Positions 15,312 through 22,903 of a stretch of DNA of 27,256 bases are shown here, one piece after another. The notes beneath the pieces are model-generated. The model saw only the letters and a list, made by a program, of their open reading frames with translations, had not been told where the DNA came from and searched no databases. The stretch covers positions 1-27,256 of the forward strand of contig CAYUXZ010000037.1 of NCBI GenBank assembly GCA_964449135.1, in the 5' to 3' direction. The position numbers and the translations under genes are program-made. Origin of the DNA: SZAS-103 sp964449135 (GTDB lineage: Bacteria > Pseudomonadota > Gammaproteobacteria > Xanthomonadales > Xanthomonadaceae). Position 1 is the first letter of the stretch. Every line of letters begins with the position of its first letter.

Positions 15312-15806
15312 CTATTTCTTCTTCAGTGCCTGCGCGGACGGGATTTCCTTGCCGTCCTTGTCGATGTAATGCGTGTCGAAGACGCCGTCCGAGGACAGGA
15401 AGATCACGCAATTGGAGATGCAGGTGAACTGGTGCGGATGCTTCGCGGGCATGAAGCCGTAGGCGCCGGACTTGAGCGTCACCGGCTTGGCGTCCTTCAT
15501 CTCGAGCTTGCCGATGCCGCCGGAAAGCATCACGTGCTCGTTCGACGAATGCCAATGCCACGGAATCAGGCAATGGCCGGTCGTCTTGGCGAGGATCAAC
15601 GAAGGTCCTTTGTCGGGATCGCCGCTGAGCACGACGCCCTGCATGCAGGTGGGCACGTCCGGAAAGGCCGTGAACTTCTGGTCGCCGATGTTCTTCGCGG
15701 ACGCCATCGCGGCAGCAGGCGCGGCATCGGCTGCGAGGGCGTTGCCGACGCAGGCGATGGCGAGCGCGGTGAGCGTTGCGGATGCGATCGGGTTACGGTT
15801 CAGCAT
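15312..15806 (-). CDS. Secreted cupin-domain protein
   Basis: The 164-residue protein has a Sec-type signal peptide (hydrophobic stretch ~8-25, cleavage likely after ALA or ADA near 25-28), so the mature protein should be periplasmic. The cupin fold is shown by WHWHSSNEHVMLSGGIG, which supplies H84, H86 and E90 (HxHx3E), and by PAKHPHQF with H125 as the likely fourth metal ligand. Four cysteines occur in the mature part (54, 79, 129, 133), possibly disulfide-bonded. Substrate and reaction cannot be deduced. The start at 15806 has GAGGAG 7 bases upstream. It lies 56 bases after the 99-residue unknown gene on the same strand. Confidence 0.85.
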   Translation of the reverse strand: MLNRNPIASATLTALAIACVGNALAADAAPAAAMASAKNIGDQKFTAFPDVPTCMQGVVLSGDPDKGPSLILAKTTGHCLIPWHWHSSNEHVMLSGGIGKLEMKDAKPVTLKSGAYGFMPAKHPHQFTCISNCVIFLSSDGVFDTHYIDKDGKEIPSAQALKKK

Positions 15807-15862
15807 GGCGGTTCTCCTCGCGTGGTGGATGACACGGATCGAACGATTCCCGGCGTGCGGAC

Positions 15863-16162
15863 TTACAGCACGCCGAGCACTTCCCAGTTGCCGTCGCCGC
15901 CGGCGTGGCGATAGACCGAGGCGCCGTGCTCGAGAGTGAAGGTCTTGTCGAAATACAGGCCCCAGCAGAACGCGATCTCGCCGTTGTTCTGCGGATCCAT
16001 CAGATGCAGGCCGTCCGGCAGCTCGCGCCACACGCCCGCTTGCGGACCCAGCCAGCCTTCGCCCGGCGATTTCCACTTGCCGGTATTGCGGTGCACATAG
16101 ACGAGCTCGGGCTCGGTCTCGCCGTTCTTGAGCAGCTTGAGCGAAAGGCAATCGGTCGGCAT
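15863..16162 (-). CDS. Hypothetical protein, 99 residues
   Basis: I do not recognise a family. The protein is soluble-looking, rich in Trp, Gly and acidic residues, with no signal peptide or membrane segment. Notable stretches are SLKLLKNGETEPELVYVHRN, PDGLHLMDPQNNGE and CWGLYFDKTFTLEHGASVYRH. The alternation suggests a small beta-rich domain. The start at 16162 is supported by GGAGAAGGA directly upstream on the minus strand. It precedes the cupin gene by 56 bases and may share its transcript. The open frame plus good ribosome-binding site make it a likely real gene; its function is unknown. Confidence 0.7.
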   Translation of the reverse strand: MPTDCLSLKLLKNGETEPELVYVHRNTGKWKSPGEGWLGPQAGVWRELPDGLHLMDPQNNGEIAFCWGLYFDKTFTLEHGASVYRHAGGDGNWEVLGVL

Positions 16163-16337
16163 GGTCCTTCTCCCCTGGGCGTCCGGATTTGCGAATCCGT
16201 TCCCGGCGCAGTGCCGGGGCTAGGCTCGCACGCGCCATCATGATCGCGTCCGCGGGGGAGATGCAACGGGTGCGGTGCGGGACGGCATTCGCTACGGAAG
16301 GCGAGTCGAACCGGGCGCTGCGGGTGAATCGGGGAGG
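16163..16337. other. Intergenic region with two small hairpins
   Basis: The gap between the 99-residue gene and tRNA-Leu contains CGGATT/AATCCG (16184-16199, TGCG loop) and CCCGGC/GCCGGG (16202-16218). I see no T-tract or clear promoter. The hairpins may end the tRNA transcript or lie in the leader of the downstream minus-strand gene. Confidence 0.4.
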
Positions 16338-16423
16338 TGGTGCCGGTGGAGGGAGTCGAACCCACACACCCTTTCGGATAATTGATTTTGAGTCAATCGC
16401 GTCTGCCATTCCGCCACACCGGC
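16338..16423 (-). tRNA. tRNA-Leu (anticodon CAA)
   Basis: The minus strand folds as a class II tRNA. The acceptor stem GCCGGTG (from 16423) pairs with CACCGGC (16342-16348). A leucine-type D-arm is followed by the anticodon stem ATTGA/TCAAT with loop CTCAAAA. The anticodon CAA lies at 16390-16388. A long variable arm precedes the T-loop GGTTCGACTC. Discriminator A and an encoded CCA (16340-16338) complete it. It reads the UUG leucine codon. Confidence 0.96.
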
Positions 16424-16431
16424 ACGCGCGA

Positions 16432-16461
16432 ATTATAGCCAAATCGACCGAGGTCTGTCCT
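16432..16461 (-). promoter_or_regulatory. Promoter of tRNA-Leu
   Basis: On the minus strand AGGACA (16461-16456) and a perfect TATAAT (16437-16432) are 18 bases apart. The -10 ends 8 bases before the mature tRNA 5' end, so the primary transcript would carry only about two extra 5' bases. Confidence 0.75.
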
Positions 16462-16524
16462 TACGCCACGCGCCACCCGCATGCGACGAATCGAGTGATC
16501 GTCGGAGCGGCGAGGCACGAACGG

Positions 16525-17139
16525 TCATGCGACCTTGTCGGTCGCCATCGCGCTGCCGCAGCACGCGTACCACTCGCCGTCCTCGGGGAAGAACTTCGAG
16601 CAGTAGTCCATCGGGCCCTTGTAGATGTGCAGGGTGATCGCGACGGCGTTCGGATTGGGATTGGCGATCGTGTGGTATTCGTGCGGCGGGATCAGGCTGC
16701 CCGCGCTTCCGGGACCGGCTTGCATGCCGCCGGCGGCGCGGAATCGCCAGCGCTCGCCGTCGCGCTCGAGCAGTTCGTACTGGGTGATTTCCAGCTGTCC
16801 GTCCCAGACGCCTTCCACGCACCACATTCCGGCGTGATCGTGCAGAGGCGTGCCCTGCCCAGGCCCCCAGGTCATCGCGACGACGCTGTAGCCGTAGCGC
16901 TCGCTGCGATACAGCTCGCGACGTGCGTAGTGGTCGGCGATCGGCTCGTGCACGCAATCGGGCAGGCGCACGTCGGGGTCACGGATCAGCATGCACAACG
17001 CGTTGCGGAGCGCCGCGGTCACCGCCTGCTCGTCGCCCAGCGAGACCGCTGCATCGATGCGTGCGACGAGTTTGTCGCGGCCGACGAAATCGATCGGCGT
17101 GCAAGTCGATTTGCAGGGAGGACGTGCCGGATCGGTCAT
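16525..17139 (-). CDS. Cysteine dioxygenase family protein
   Basis: This non-heme iron enzyme family oxidises the thiol of cysteine (to cysteine sulfinate) or of 3-mercaptopropionate. The 204-residue product has the cupin iron site: H100 and H102 in PLHDHAGMWCVEG, and H156 in PPHEYHTIANP. C107 and Y173 (TLHIYKGP) have the same spacing from the ligands as the Cys93-Tyr157 cross-linked pair of rat cysteine dioxygenase. A Y-x-R at 71-73 could supply the substrate-binding arginine. These features favour cysteine over mercaptopropionate, whose enzymes usually lack the cross-link cysteine. The gene follows metX by 64 bases. An FNR-type box and a TAGAAT -10 lie upstream. The -10 position places the transcription start at or next to the ATG. 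Confidence 0.88.
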   Translation of the reverse strand: MTDPARPPCKSTCTPIDFVGRDKLVARIDAAVSLGDEQAVTAALRNALCMLIRDPDVRLPDCVHEPIADHYARRELYRSERYGYSVVAMTWGPGQGTPLHDHAGMWCVEGVWDGQLEITQYELLERDGERWRFRAAGGMQAGPGSAGSLIPPHEYHTIANPNPNAVAITLHIYKGPMDYCSKFFPEDGEWYACCGSAMATDKVA

Positions 17140-17145
17140 GGGCGC

Positions 17146-17151
17146 ATTCTA
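17146..17151 (-). promoter_or_regulatory. -10 element of the cysteine dioxygenase gene, leaderless start predicted
   Basis: On the minus strand TAGAAT (17151-17146, 5 of 6 consensus bases) ends 6 bases before the ATG at 17139, so transcription would start at or very near the A of the start codon. The -35 position (GAACGC) is poor, as expected for an activator-dependent promoter. Confidence 0.5.
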
Positions 17152-17175
17152 CATCCGCTCGCCCGCCTGCGTTCG

Positions 17176-17192
17176 CCGCGCAGCGTGCGCGG
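17176..17192. terminator. Hairpin after metX
   Basis: CCGCGCA (17176-17182) and TGCGCGG (17186-17192) form a perfect 7-base stem with a GCG loop, directly after the metX stop on the minus strand. There is no U-tract, so it may attenuate rather than fully terminate the long ccm-metX transcript. Confidence 0.4.
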
Positions 17193-17193
17193 C

Positions 17194-17207
17194 TTGATCC
17201 GGATCAA
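17194..17207. promoter_or_regulatory. FNR/Anr-type binding site
   Basis: TTGATCCGGATCAA is an exact match to the FNR consensus TTGAT-N4-ATCAA and a perfect palindrome. It overlaps the metX stop codon. Its centre is about 61.5 bases upstream of the predicted transcription start of the cysteine dioxygenase gene, a standard class I activator position. Confidence 0.65.
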
Positions 17208-18319
17208 AGATCCGCGAGAAACCCGCCGATCACCGGCCCGAACCGCGCGATATCCACGAGGAAGGCATCGTGCCCCTGCGGCGACGGCAGCGGCGCGTAG
17301 GTCGTCGCGGCGCCGCCCGCGCGCAGGCCGTCGGCGATCTGCTCCTGCTGTTGCAGCGGGAACAGGATGTCGGTTTCCACGCCGATCACCAGCGCTTTCT
17401 CGAGCGCGATCATTCGCAGCGCCGCATTGGCATCGCCATCGCCGTATTCGGCGAGGTCGAACCAGTCCATGCATCGGCTCAGGTACAGGTAGCAGTTCGG
17501 ATCGAAGCCGCGCACGAAACGGCGCGCGTGGCCTTCGAGGTAGCTCTCGACCTGGAACTCCAGGCCGAACGGGTCGTCGCCTTCGCGGTTGTCGCTGTCC
17601 AGGCGCACGCGGCCGAAGCGCCCGCTCCATTCCAGCGAGGAGCGGTAGGTGATCACGCCCAGCTTTCGCGCCATGCGCATGCCGTTGTCCGGGTAGGAAT
17701 CGTCGGTGTATTCGCCTTCGTTCCAGTTCGGGTCGAGGCGGATCGCCTCGCGCTGCAGAGAGCGGATCGCGATCGAGAACGGCAGCGACTGCACCGAGCC
17801 GGAAACATTGATCATCGCGCGCGCACTGCGCGGGTGCAGCAACGAATAGGCCAGTGCGGTCATGCCGCCCATCGAGCAGCCGATCACGCCGGCGAGTTGC
17901 GCGATGCCCAAACCCTGCACCAGCGCGTGCGCGGAGTTGGCGATGTCCTCGATGGACAGCTCCGGGAAATCCAGCCGGTAGGTTTTCCCGGTCGCGGGGT
18001 TCGCGGACGCAGCCCCGGTCGAGCCTTTGCAGCCGCCGAGCGAGTTCGCGCAGATCACGAACCAGCGATCCGTGTCGATGGGCTTGCCCGGGCCGATCAT
18101 CGCTTCCCACCAGCCGGCCTCGGGGTTGTCCGCGCTGGAAGCCGCGTGCGCGTTCGGAGACAGCCCGGTCAGGATCACGATCGCGTTGTCGCGCTGCGCG
18201 TTCAGCGCGCCCCAGGTTTCGTAGGCGAGCCGCGCGCTCTGCAAAGCGCCGCCACGTTTCATCGCGAACGGCGAGGGCAGGTCGAAGAACCGACTGTGCG
18301 GCGGAACGAATTCGGTCAT
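17204..18319 (-). CDS. metX: MetX-family O-acyltransferase, probably serine O-succinyltransferase
   Basis: MetX enzymes transfer an acyl group to the hydroxyl of homoserine or serine. The 371-residue alpha/beta-hydrolase has its nucleophile S149 in GCSMGG, with D317 (GVETDILFP) and H350 (SPQGHDAF) completing the triad. The sequence closely resembles what I recall of the Xanthomonas enzyme (MTEF.PP start, PSPFAMKRGGAL, RWFVICANSLGGCKGSTG, NWNEGEY). That enzyme was reassigned from homoserine acetyltransferase to serine O-succinyltransferase, which feeds cysteine synthesis. The substrate here is inferred from this likeness. The ATG at 18319 overlaps the ccmI stop (ATGA), so metX is translationally coupled to the cytochrome c maturation genes. 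An FNR-type palindrome covers its stop codon. Confidence 0.92.
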   Translation of the reverse strand: MTEFVPPHSRFFDLPSPFAMKRGGALQSARLAYETWGALNAQRDNAIVILTGLSPNAHAASSADNPEAGWWEAMIGPGKPIDTDRWFVICANSLGGCKGSTGAASANPATGKTYRLDFPELSIEDIANSAHALVQGLGIAQLAGVIGCSMGGMTALAYSLLHPRSARAMINVSGSVQSLPFSIAIRSLQREAIRLDPNWNEGEYTDDSYPDNGMRMARKLGVITYRSSLEWSGRFGRVRLDSDNREGDDPFGLEFQVESYLEGHARRFVRGFDPNCYLYLSRCMDWFDLAEYGDGDANAALRMIALEKALVIGVETDILFPLQQQEQIADGLRAGGAATTYAPLPSPQGHDAFLVDIARFGPVIGGFLADL

Positions 18320-19323
18320 GGGTGCACGCGGTCGATGGTGAGCACCAGCAGCTTGTCCGTGCCGACCGTCGCGGTCAACGGTGCCGCCTCGAAATCACCG
18401 GACTGCGGCAACGCGTCGCCGGAATGCGAAACGCGCGCCTGCACCTCCACGGCCTTCTGCTGCGACAGCCGCAGCGTCGGCATCGGGCCGTCGGCATCGG
18501 CGAGCGCGATCTCGATCGGGAAATCCTTCGCGGGAACGCGCTTGACCGCGAGCGGCATCGGCGGGCCGTCAGGCATTCGCGCATACACGAACAGCGTGTC
18601 GCCGTCCGCGAGCTTCGCGCGCAGTTCCGCGGCGATCTCGACGCGCACGCGGAGCAGCGCGGGCGCGGTCGTGACGGATGCTTCGGCGGGCAGCGCCGGC
18701 ATGCCGGCCTTCGCGCGCGCATCGTCGATCTGCTTGCGCAGCGCGGGACGCGTGGATTCGGGCGCGAGTGCGAGCAACGGCTCCCAGGTCGCGGCCGCTT
18801 CGGCGTAACGTTGCTGCTGGTACGCCGCGATGCCGAGGAACCACAGAGCGCGCTGGCTCTGCGGATCGATGGCGCGGGCGCGTTGCAGCAGCTCCAGCGC
18901 CTCGCCGTCGATGCGATGCGACGGCTCGGCGAGCGCGAGGGTTTCGGCGATCTCGACCATGATCGCGGGCTCCTCGGGAGACAGCTTCAACGCGCGGTGG
19001 AACGCATCCAGCGCGTCCGCATAACGCTGCTGCTCCTTGCGGCTGCGGCCCAGCAGCAGCCAGCCGTCGAGATTGTCCGGGTGCGTGCGCATCTGCGCGG
19101 CGAGGGCGTCGATCTGCTGGGCCAGCGACAGCGGCGCATTCAGCAGCGTCGCATCGAGCGCATCAGGAGCGCCGATCCGTGCGTATAGCAGCACCGCTGC
19201 GAGCGGCATCGCCAGCGCGACCGCGATCGCGCTGCGCCGCGCACCGCGCCACAGCGGCGGAAGCACGAATGCGCCGGCGACGGCGAACAGGAGGAAGACG
19301 GCGACGACGAATTCGGCGCGCAT
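18316..19323 (-). CDS. ccmI: Cytochrome c maturation protein CcmI (TPR apocytochrome chaperone)
   Basis: CcmI presents apocytochrome c to the heme ligation complex. The 335-residue product has two N-terminal membrane helices (about 4-22 and 32-48). A periplasmic TPR block follows (NLDGWLLLGRSRKEQQRYAD through RALWFLGIAAYQQQRYAEAA), then a C-terminal beta-rich domain (DTLFVYARMPDGPPMPLAVK, VEVQARVSHSGDALPQSGD). That composition matches CcmI/CycH or the C-terminal half of fused E. coli CcmH. Its ATG shares one base with the ccmH stop (TGATG), and its own stop overlaps the metX start. Confidence 0.93.
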   Translation of the reverse strand: MRAEFVVAVFLLFAVAGAFVLPPLWRGARRSAIAVALAMPLAAVLLYARIGAPDALDATLLNAPLSLAQQIDALAAQMRTHPDNLDGWLLLGRSRKEQQRYADALDAFHRALKLSPEEPAIMVEIAETLALAEPSHRIDGEALELLQRARAIDPQSQRALWFLGIAAYQQQRYAEAAATWEPLLALAPESTRPALRKQIDDARAKAGMPALPAEASVTTAPALLRVRVEIAAELRAKLADGDTLFVYARMPDGPPMPLAVKRVPAKDFPIEIALADADGPMPTLRLSQQKAVEVQARVSHSGDALPQSGDFEAAPLTATVGTDKLLVLTIDRVHP

Positions 19324-19802
19324 CACCAGTCCTCGCCGGATTCGGACGCATGCTCTGGTGACGATGCTGCGTCGGCGGACTGCGCGCCCAGACGCGTCGC
19401 GCGTCGGCGCACGATGACCAACACGGTCGCGCCGCCAGCGAGCAGCAGCGCCAGCGGGCCGAACCAGAGCAGCCAGGTCGCCGGTTGCACGCGCGGCTCG
19501 TACAGCACGAACTCGCCGTAGCGCGCGACGAGGAAGGCGCGGATCTGCGCGTCGGACTTGCCATCGCGCATCATCGCGATGATCTGCCGGCGCAGGTCGT
19601 GCGCGATCATCGCGTCGGAGTCGGCGAGCGACTGGTTCTGGCACATCACGCAGCGCAGCGAGGTCGCGAGCGCGCGGAAGCGTGCCTCCTCGGTGGCATC
19701 GCGATATACGATCGGCGTGTCCGATTGCGCGGCTTGCGCGAGGCAGGACGTCGCCCAGGGCAGCGAGATCGCGAACGCGGCAGCGAGCAGGAAGCGCTTC
19801 AT
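19323..19802 (-). CDS. ccmH: Cytochrome c maturation thiol oxidoreductase CcmH
   Basis: CcmH keeps apocytochrome CXXCH cysteines reduced for heme attachment. The 159-residue protein has a signal peptide (~1-22), the diagnostic LRCVMCQNQSLADSDA motif with C51 and C54, and one membrane helix (~107-128) followed by a short polar tail. There is no TPR part because CcmI is encoded separately. The start overlaps the ccmG stop by 4 bases (ATGA). Confidence 0.96.
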   Translation of the reverse strand: MKRFLLAAAFAISLPWATSCLAQAAQSDTPIVYRDATEEARFRALATSLRCVMCQNQSLADSDAMIAHDLRRQIIAMMRDGKSDAQIRAFLVARYGEFVLYEPRVQPATWLLWFGPLALLLAGGATVLVIVRRRATRLGAQSADAASSPEHASESGEDW

Positions 19803-20353
19803 CGCGTTCCTCCATCCTTCAGCAGCGGCAGCAATTCCCGCGCGATGATTTCATCGGTCAGCGGGCCGACGTGCTTCCAGCGCACGATGCCGCGCGCATC
19901 CACGAGGTAGGTTTCCGGAGCGCCGTAAATGCCCCAGTCGAGCGCCGCGCGGCCTTCGACATCGGTGATGATCAGCGCATACGGATTGCCGAACTGGGCA
20001 AGCCAGCGGCGCGCGTCCGCGGGGTCATCGTGGTAGTCGTAACCGATCACCTTCACGATGCCGCGCTTGGCGAGCGCGGTGATCGCCGGATGCTCCTCGC
20101 GGCAGTTCACGCACCAGCTGCCCCAGACGTTGAGCACATACGGCGCGCCTGCGAGTTCGCCGGAACGAAGCGTGCGCGACGATGCGCTTGCCGCATTCGG
20201 ATCGAGTAAAGGCAGCGCAAAACCCGGAGCGGGGTTGCCGATCAAGGTCGAAGGCAAGGCTTCGCGATCCGGGTTGCGGCTGAGCCAGACGCCGATGCCC
20301 AGCAGCGCGGCGAGCGCGACGAAGATCAGCAGGGGCAGCAGCCGGCGCAGCAT
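19799..20353 (-). CDS. ccmG: Thiol:disulfide interchange protein CcmG/DsbE
   Basis: CcmG is a membrane-anchored periplasmic thioredoxin-like protein that passes reducing power to CcmH and apocytochrome c. The 184-residue product has an N-terminal anchor (~5-24), the active site VWGSWCVNCREEHP (C81, C84) and the cis-proline loop YGAPETYLVD. The length is normal. It begins one base after the ccmF stop codon and overlaps ccmH by 4 bases. Confidence 0.96.
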   Translation of the reverse strand: MLRRLLPLLIFVALAALLGIGVWLSRNPDREALPSTLIGNPAPGFALPLLDPNAASASSRTLRSGELAGAPYVLNVWGSWCVNCREEHPAITALAKRGIVKVIGYDYHDDPADARRWLAQFGNPYALIITDVEGRAALDWGIYGAPETYLVDARGIVRWKHVGPLTDEIIARELLPLLKDGGTR

Positions 20354-20354
20354 G

Positions 20355-22277
20355 TCAGCGCGCCTCCGCGATGCGGCGGAAGCGCCGGTCGAACGCGGTG
20401 ACCAAGCCGCCCGCGGCCATCAGCAACGCGCCGAGCCAGATGCAGCGCACCCACGGCTTCACGTAGACGCGCAGCGCCCACGAACCGTTTGCGTCCAGTG
20501 GCTCGCCGAGCGCGACGTAGAGATCGCGGCTCAGGCCCGGATCGATCGCGGTGTTCGTCATGACCTGGCCGCCGGCGACATACTGGCGTTTCTCGGGATG
20601 CAGACTCGCGACAGGCGCGTCGCCATGCGTCACGCGCACGCTGCCGAAATCGGAAACATAGTTCGGGCCCTCGCTGCGCTGCACGCCGTCGAAGCGGAAT
20701 CGATAGCCCGCCGCCTCGACGGTCTGCCCCGGCGTCACGGCGACGTCTTTCTGCACGCCCAGGCTCTCGGTGAGCAGCACGCCGAAGAAGAACACCGCGA
20801 TGCCGACATGGGCCAGGCTCATGCCAACCATTTCGGCAGTGAATCGTTGTCCGCTCAGCACCAGACGCCGCCGTACGAACCGCAGCGTACCGGCGAACAG
20901 CCACAGCCCGATCGCGATGCCGGCGAACGGCTTCCACCATGCGTTCGGCAGCGCGACAAAAGCGAGCGCGCCGCCGATCAAGGCGACGAACAACCACGGC
21001 AGCAGGAGCTTGAGCGGCGTGGCGGCCTGCTCCCGCTGCCAGCGCGTCAGCGGTCCGAACGGCACGAGCAGCACCAGCGGCGCCATCAGCAGCGCGAACA
21101 TCGTGCCGAAGTAGGGCGGGCCGACCGAAAAGCGGCCGAGCTTGAGCGCGTCGGCGAACAGCGGGAACAGCGTGCCGATCAGCACCATCGCGCAAGCCGT
21201 GGTCAGCAGCAGGTTGTTGACGAGGATCAGGGTCTCGCGCGAGGCCAGCGCGAACGGCGCGCCGTCGTCGTCGCGCGGCGCACGCAGCGCATAGAGCAGC
21301 AGCGAGCCGCCGATCACCAGGCCGAGGAAGACCAGGATGAACACGCCGCGAGCCGGGTCGGCCGCGAACGCGTGCACCGAGGTGATCACGCCCGAGCGCA
21401 CGAGGAAGGTGCCGAGCAGCGACAGCGAAAACGCCGCGATCGCGAGCAGCAGCGTCCAGCCGCGGAAGCTGCCGCGTTTTTCCGTCACCGCCTGCGAGTG
21501 CAACAGCGCGGTGCCCGCGAGCCACGGCATGAACGAAGCGTTCTCGACCGGATCCCAGAACCACCAGCCGCCCCAGCCGAGCACGTAGTAGGCCCACCAC
21601 GAGCCCAGCGCGATGCCGACGGTGAGCAGCGCCCACGCGACGTTCGTCCAGGGCCGCGACCAGCGCACCCAGCGCGCATCGACACGCCCGTCAAGCAGCG
21701 CGGCGATCGCGAAGGCGAACGCGACCGTGGTGCCGACGTAGCCGCTGTAGAGGATCGGCGGGTGCATCGCCAGGCCCGGATCCTGCAGCAGCGGGTTGAG
21801 GTCGGCGCCTTCCGGCGGCGCGGGCAACAGGCGCGCGAACGGATCGGAAGTGAGCAGCGTGAACAGCAGGAAGCCGCTGCTGACCGCGCCCATCACGCCG
21901 AGCACGCGCGCGATCACCGGCAGCGGCAGCGCTTTCGAGAAGCGCGCGACCGCGGCCGTCCACAGCGCGAGGATCAGGATCCACAGCAGCAGCGATCCCT
22001 CGTGCGCGCCCCAGACCGCGGCGATGCGATAGCCCAGCGGTAGCAGCGAATTCGAGTTGCGCGCGACATAGGCGACCGAGAAGTCGTGCGCGACGAAAGC
22101 ATGGATCAGGATCGCGAACGCGGCGACGACGAACAGCGCCTGTGCATAAGCAGCCGGTCGCGCGACGCGCATCCACGCCTCGATGCCACGCTGCGCGCCC
22201 AGCAGCGGCAGCAGCGCCTGTAGCGCCGCGAGCAGCAGGGCGATGATCAGCGCGAGTTGGCCGATTTCCGGCAGCAC
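20355..22277 (-). CDS. ccmF: Cytochrome c heme lyase subunit CcmF
   Basis: CcmF is the large membrane component that takes heme from holo-CcmE and joins it to apocytochrome c. The 640 residues (E. coli ~647) form many membrane helices. The WWD-type motif GWGGWWFWDPVENASF lies at about 234-249, and the heme-ligand histidine region GLAMHPPILYSGY includes H172. The start is GTG at 22277; (V/M)LPEIGQLALI matches the family N-terminus. Ribosome-binding sequence upstream is weak. It lies 15 bases after ccmE, the largest gap inside this operon. Confidence 0.97.
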   Translation of the reverse strand: MLPEIGQLALIIALLLAALQALLPLLGAQRGIEAWMRVARPAAYAQALFVVAAFAILIHAFVAHDFSVAYVARNSNSLLPLGYRIAAVWGAHEGSLLLWILILALWTAAVARFSKALPLPVIARVLGVMGAVSSGFLLFTLLTSDPFARLLPAPPEGADLNPLLQDPGLAMHPPILYSGYVGTTVAFAFAIAALLDGRVDARWVRWSRPWTNVAWALLTVGIALGSWWAYYVLGWGGWWFWDPVENASFMPWLAGTALLHSQAVTEKRGSFRGWTLLLAIAAFSLSLLGTFLVRSGVITSVHAFAADPARGVFILVFLGLVIGGSLLLYALRAPRDDDGAPFALASRETLILVNNLLLTTACAMVLIGTLFPLFADALKLGRFSVGPPYFGTMFALLMAPLVLLVPFGPLTRWQREQAATPLKLLLPWLFVALIGGALAFVALPNAWWKPFAGIAIGLWLFAGTLRFVRRRLVLSGQRFTAEMVGMSLAHVGIAVFFFGVLLTESLGVQKDVAVTPGQTVEAAGYRFRFDGVQRSEGPNYVSDFGSVRVTHGDAPVASLHPEKRQYVAGGQVMTNTAIDPGLSRDLYVALGEPLDANGSWALRVYVKPWVRCIWLGALLMAAGGLVTAFDRRFRRIAEAR

Positions 22278-22292
22278 GTCAGTTTCGCGGGC

Positions 22293-22748
22293 TCAAGGAG
22301 GCGGCGCGCAGGGCTTGCGCGGCAGGCTCTTGCCCTTGGCGATCGCGTCGGCGACTTCCTTGGGCATGTAGGTCTCGTCGTGCTTGGCGAGCACTTCCTG
22401 CGCATGGAAGCCGTCGCCGTGCAGGCCGCCTGTCGCGATGATGCTCTGGCCCTCGCGGAACAGGTCGGGAAGGATGCCGGTGTAGCGCACGGGAACCTCG
22501 TGCACGCGATCGGTCACGACGAAGCGCACATCGAGCGTGCCGGATGTGCGCTTCACGCTGCCCTCGCAGACCACGCCGCCGAGCCGGAACAGCGGCTTGT
22601 CAGCGGCCTGACCGGCGATGACGTCGCTGGGCGTGAGCAGGTAGCGCACGTTGTGGCGCAGGCCGATCGCGATCAACGTGCCTGCGACCGCAACCGCGGC
22701 GAGCACGATCAGCAACAGGCCAAGACGGCGCTTGCGGGTCGGATTCAT
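22293..22748 (-). CDS. ccmE: Heme chaperone CcmE
   Basis: CcmE carries heme covalently in the periplasm from the CcmABCD complex to CcmF. The 151-residue product has an N-terminal anchor (~9-30), an OB-fold domain (FRLGGVVCEGSVKR, VRYTGILPDLFREGQSIIATG) and the heme-binding motif LAKHDETYMP with H123 and Y127 (HxxxY). ATG 22748 is chosen because MNPTRKRRLGLL fits the family and its overlap with the ccmD stop (ATGA) repeats the operon pattern. The frame extends upstream to 22829 inside ccmD, but that part has no family likeness. Confidence 0.96.
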   Translation of the reverse strand: MNPTRKRRLGLLLIVLAAVAVAGTLIAIGLRHNVRYLLTPSDVIAGQAADKPLFRLGGVVCEGSVKRTSGTLDVRFVVTDRVHEVPVRYTGILPDLFREGQSIIATGGLHGDGFHAQEVLAKHDETYMPKEVADAIAKGKSLPRKPCAPPP

Positions 22749-22903
22749 GCGCCGCTCCGTTCGTTCCTCGCGGCCGCGCGCACGACCTTCGAACGGATCG
22801 CGCGCAGCAGGCGGCGATGCTTCAGCCACGGCGACAGTCCGTCCCAGACGAGCACGACGGTGAATACGGAATATGCGCCGACGATGTAGGGCAGATAAGT
22901 CAT
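22745..22903 (-). CDS. ccmD: Heme exporter protein CcmD
   Basis: This 52-residue protein has one membrane helix (YLPYIVGAYSVFTVVLVWDG, ~3-22) and a basic C-terminal tail. That is the form of CcmD, which helps release holo-CcmE from the CcmABC complex. The call rests on size, topology and exact position: it overlaps ccmC by 4 bases upstream and ccmE by 4 bases downstream. Sequence conservation in this family is low. Confidence 0.92.
   Translation of the reverse strand: MTYLPYIVGAYSVFTVVLVWDGLSPWLKHRRLLRAIRSKVVRAAARNERSGA

Noticed and set aside
20058..22043. Long plus-strand open frame opposite ccmG and ccmF
   Set aside because: Charged antisense shadow; the opposite strand has well-conserved ccm genes.
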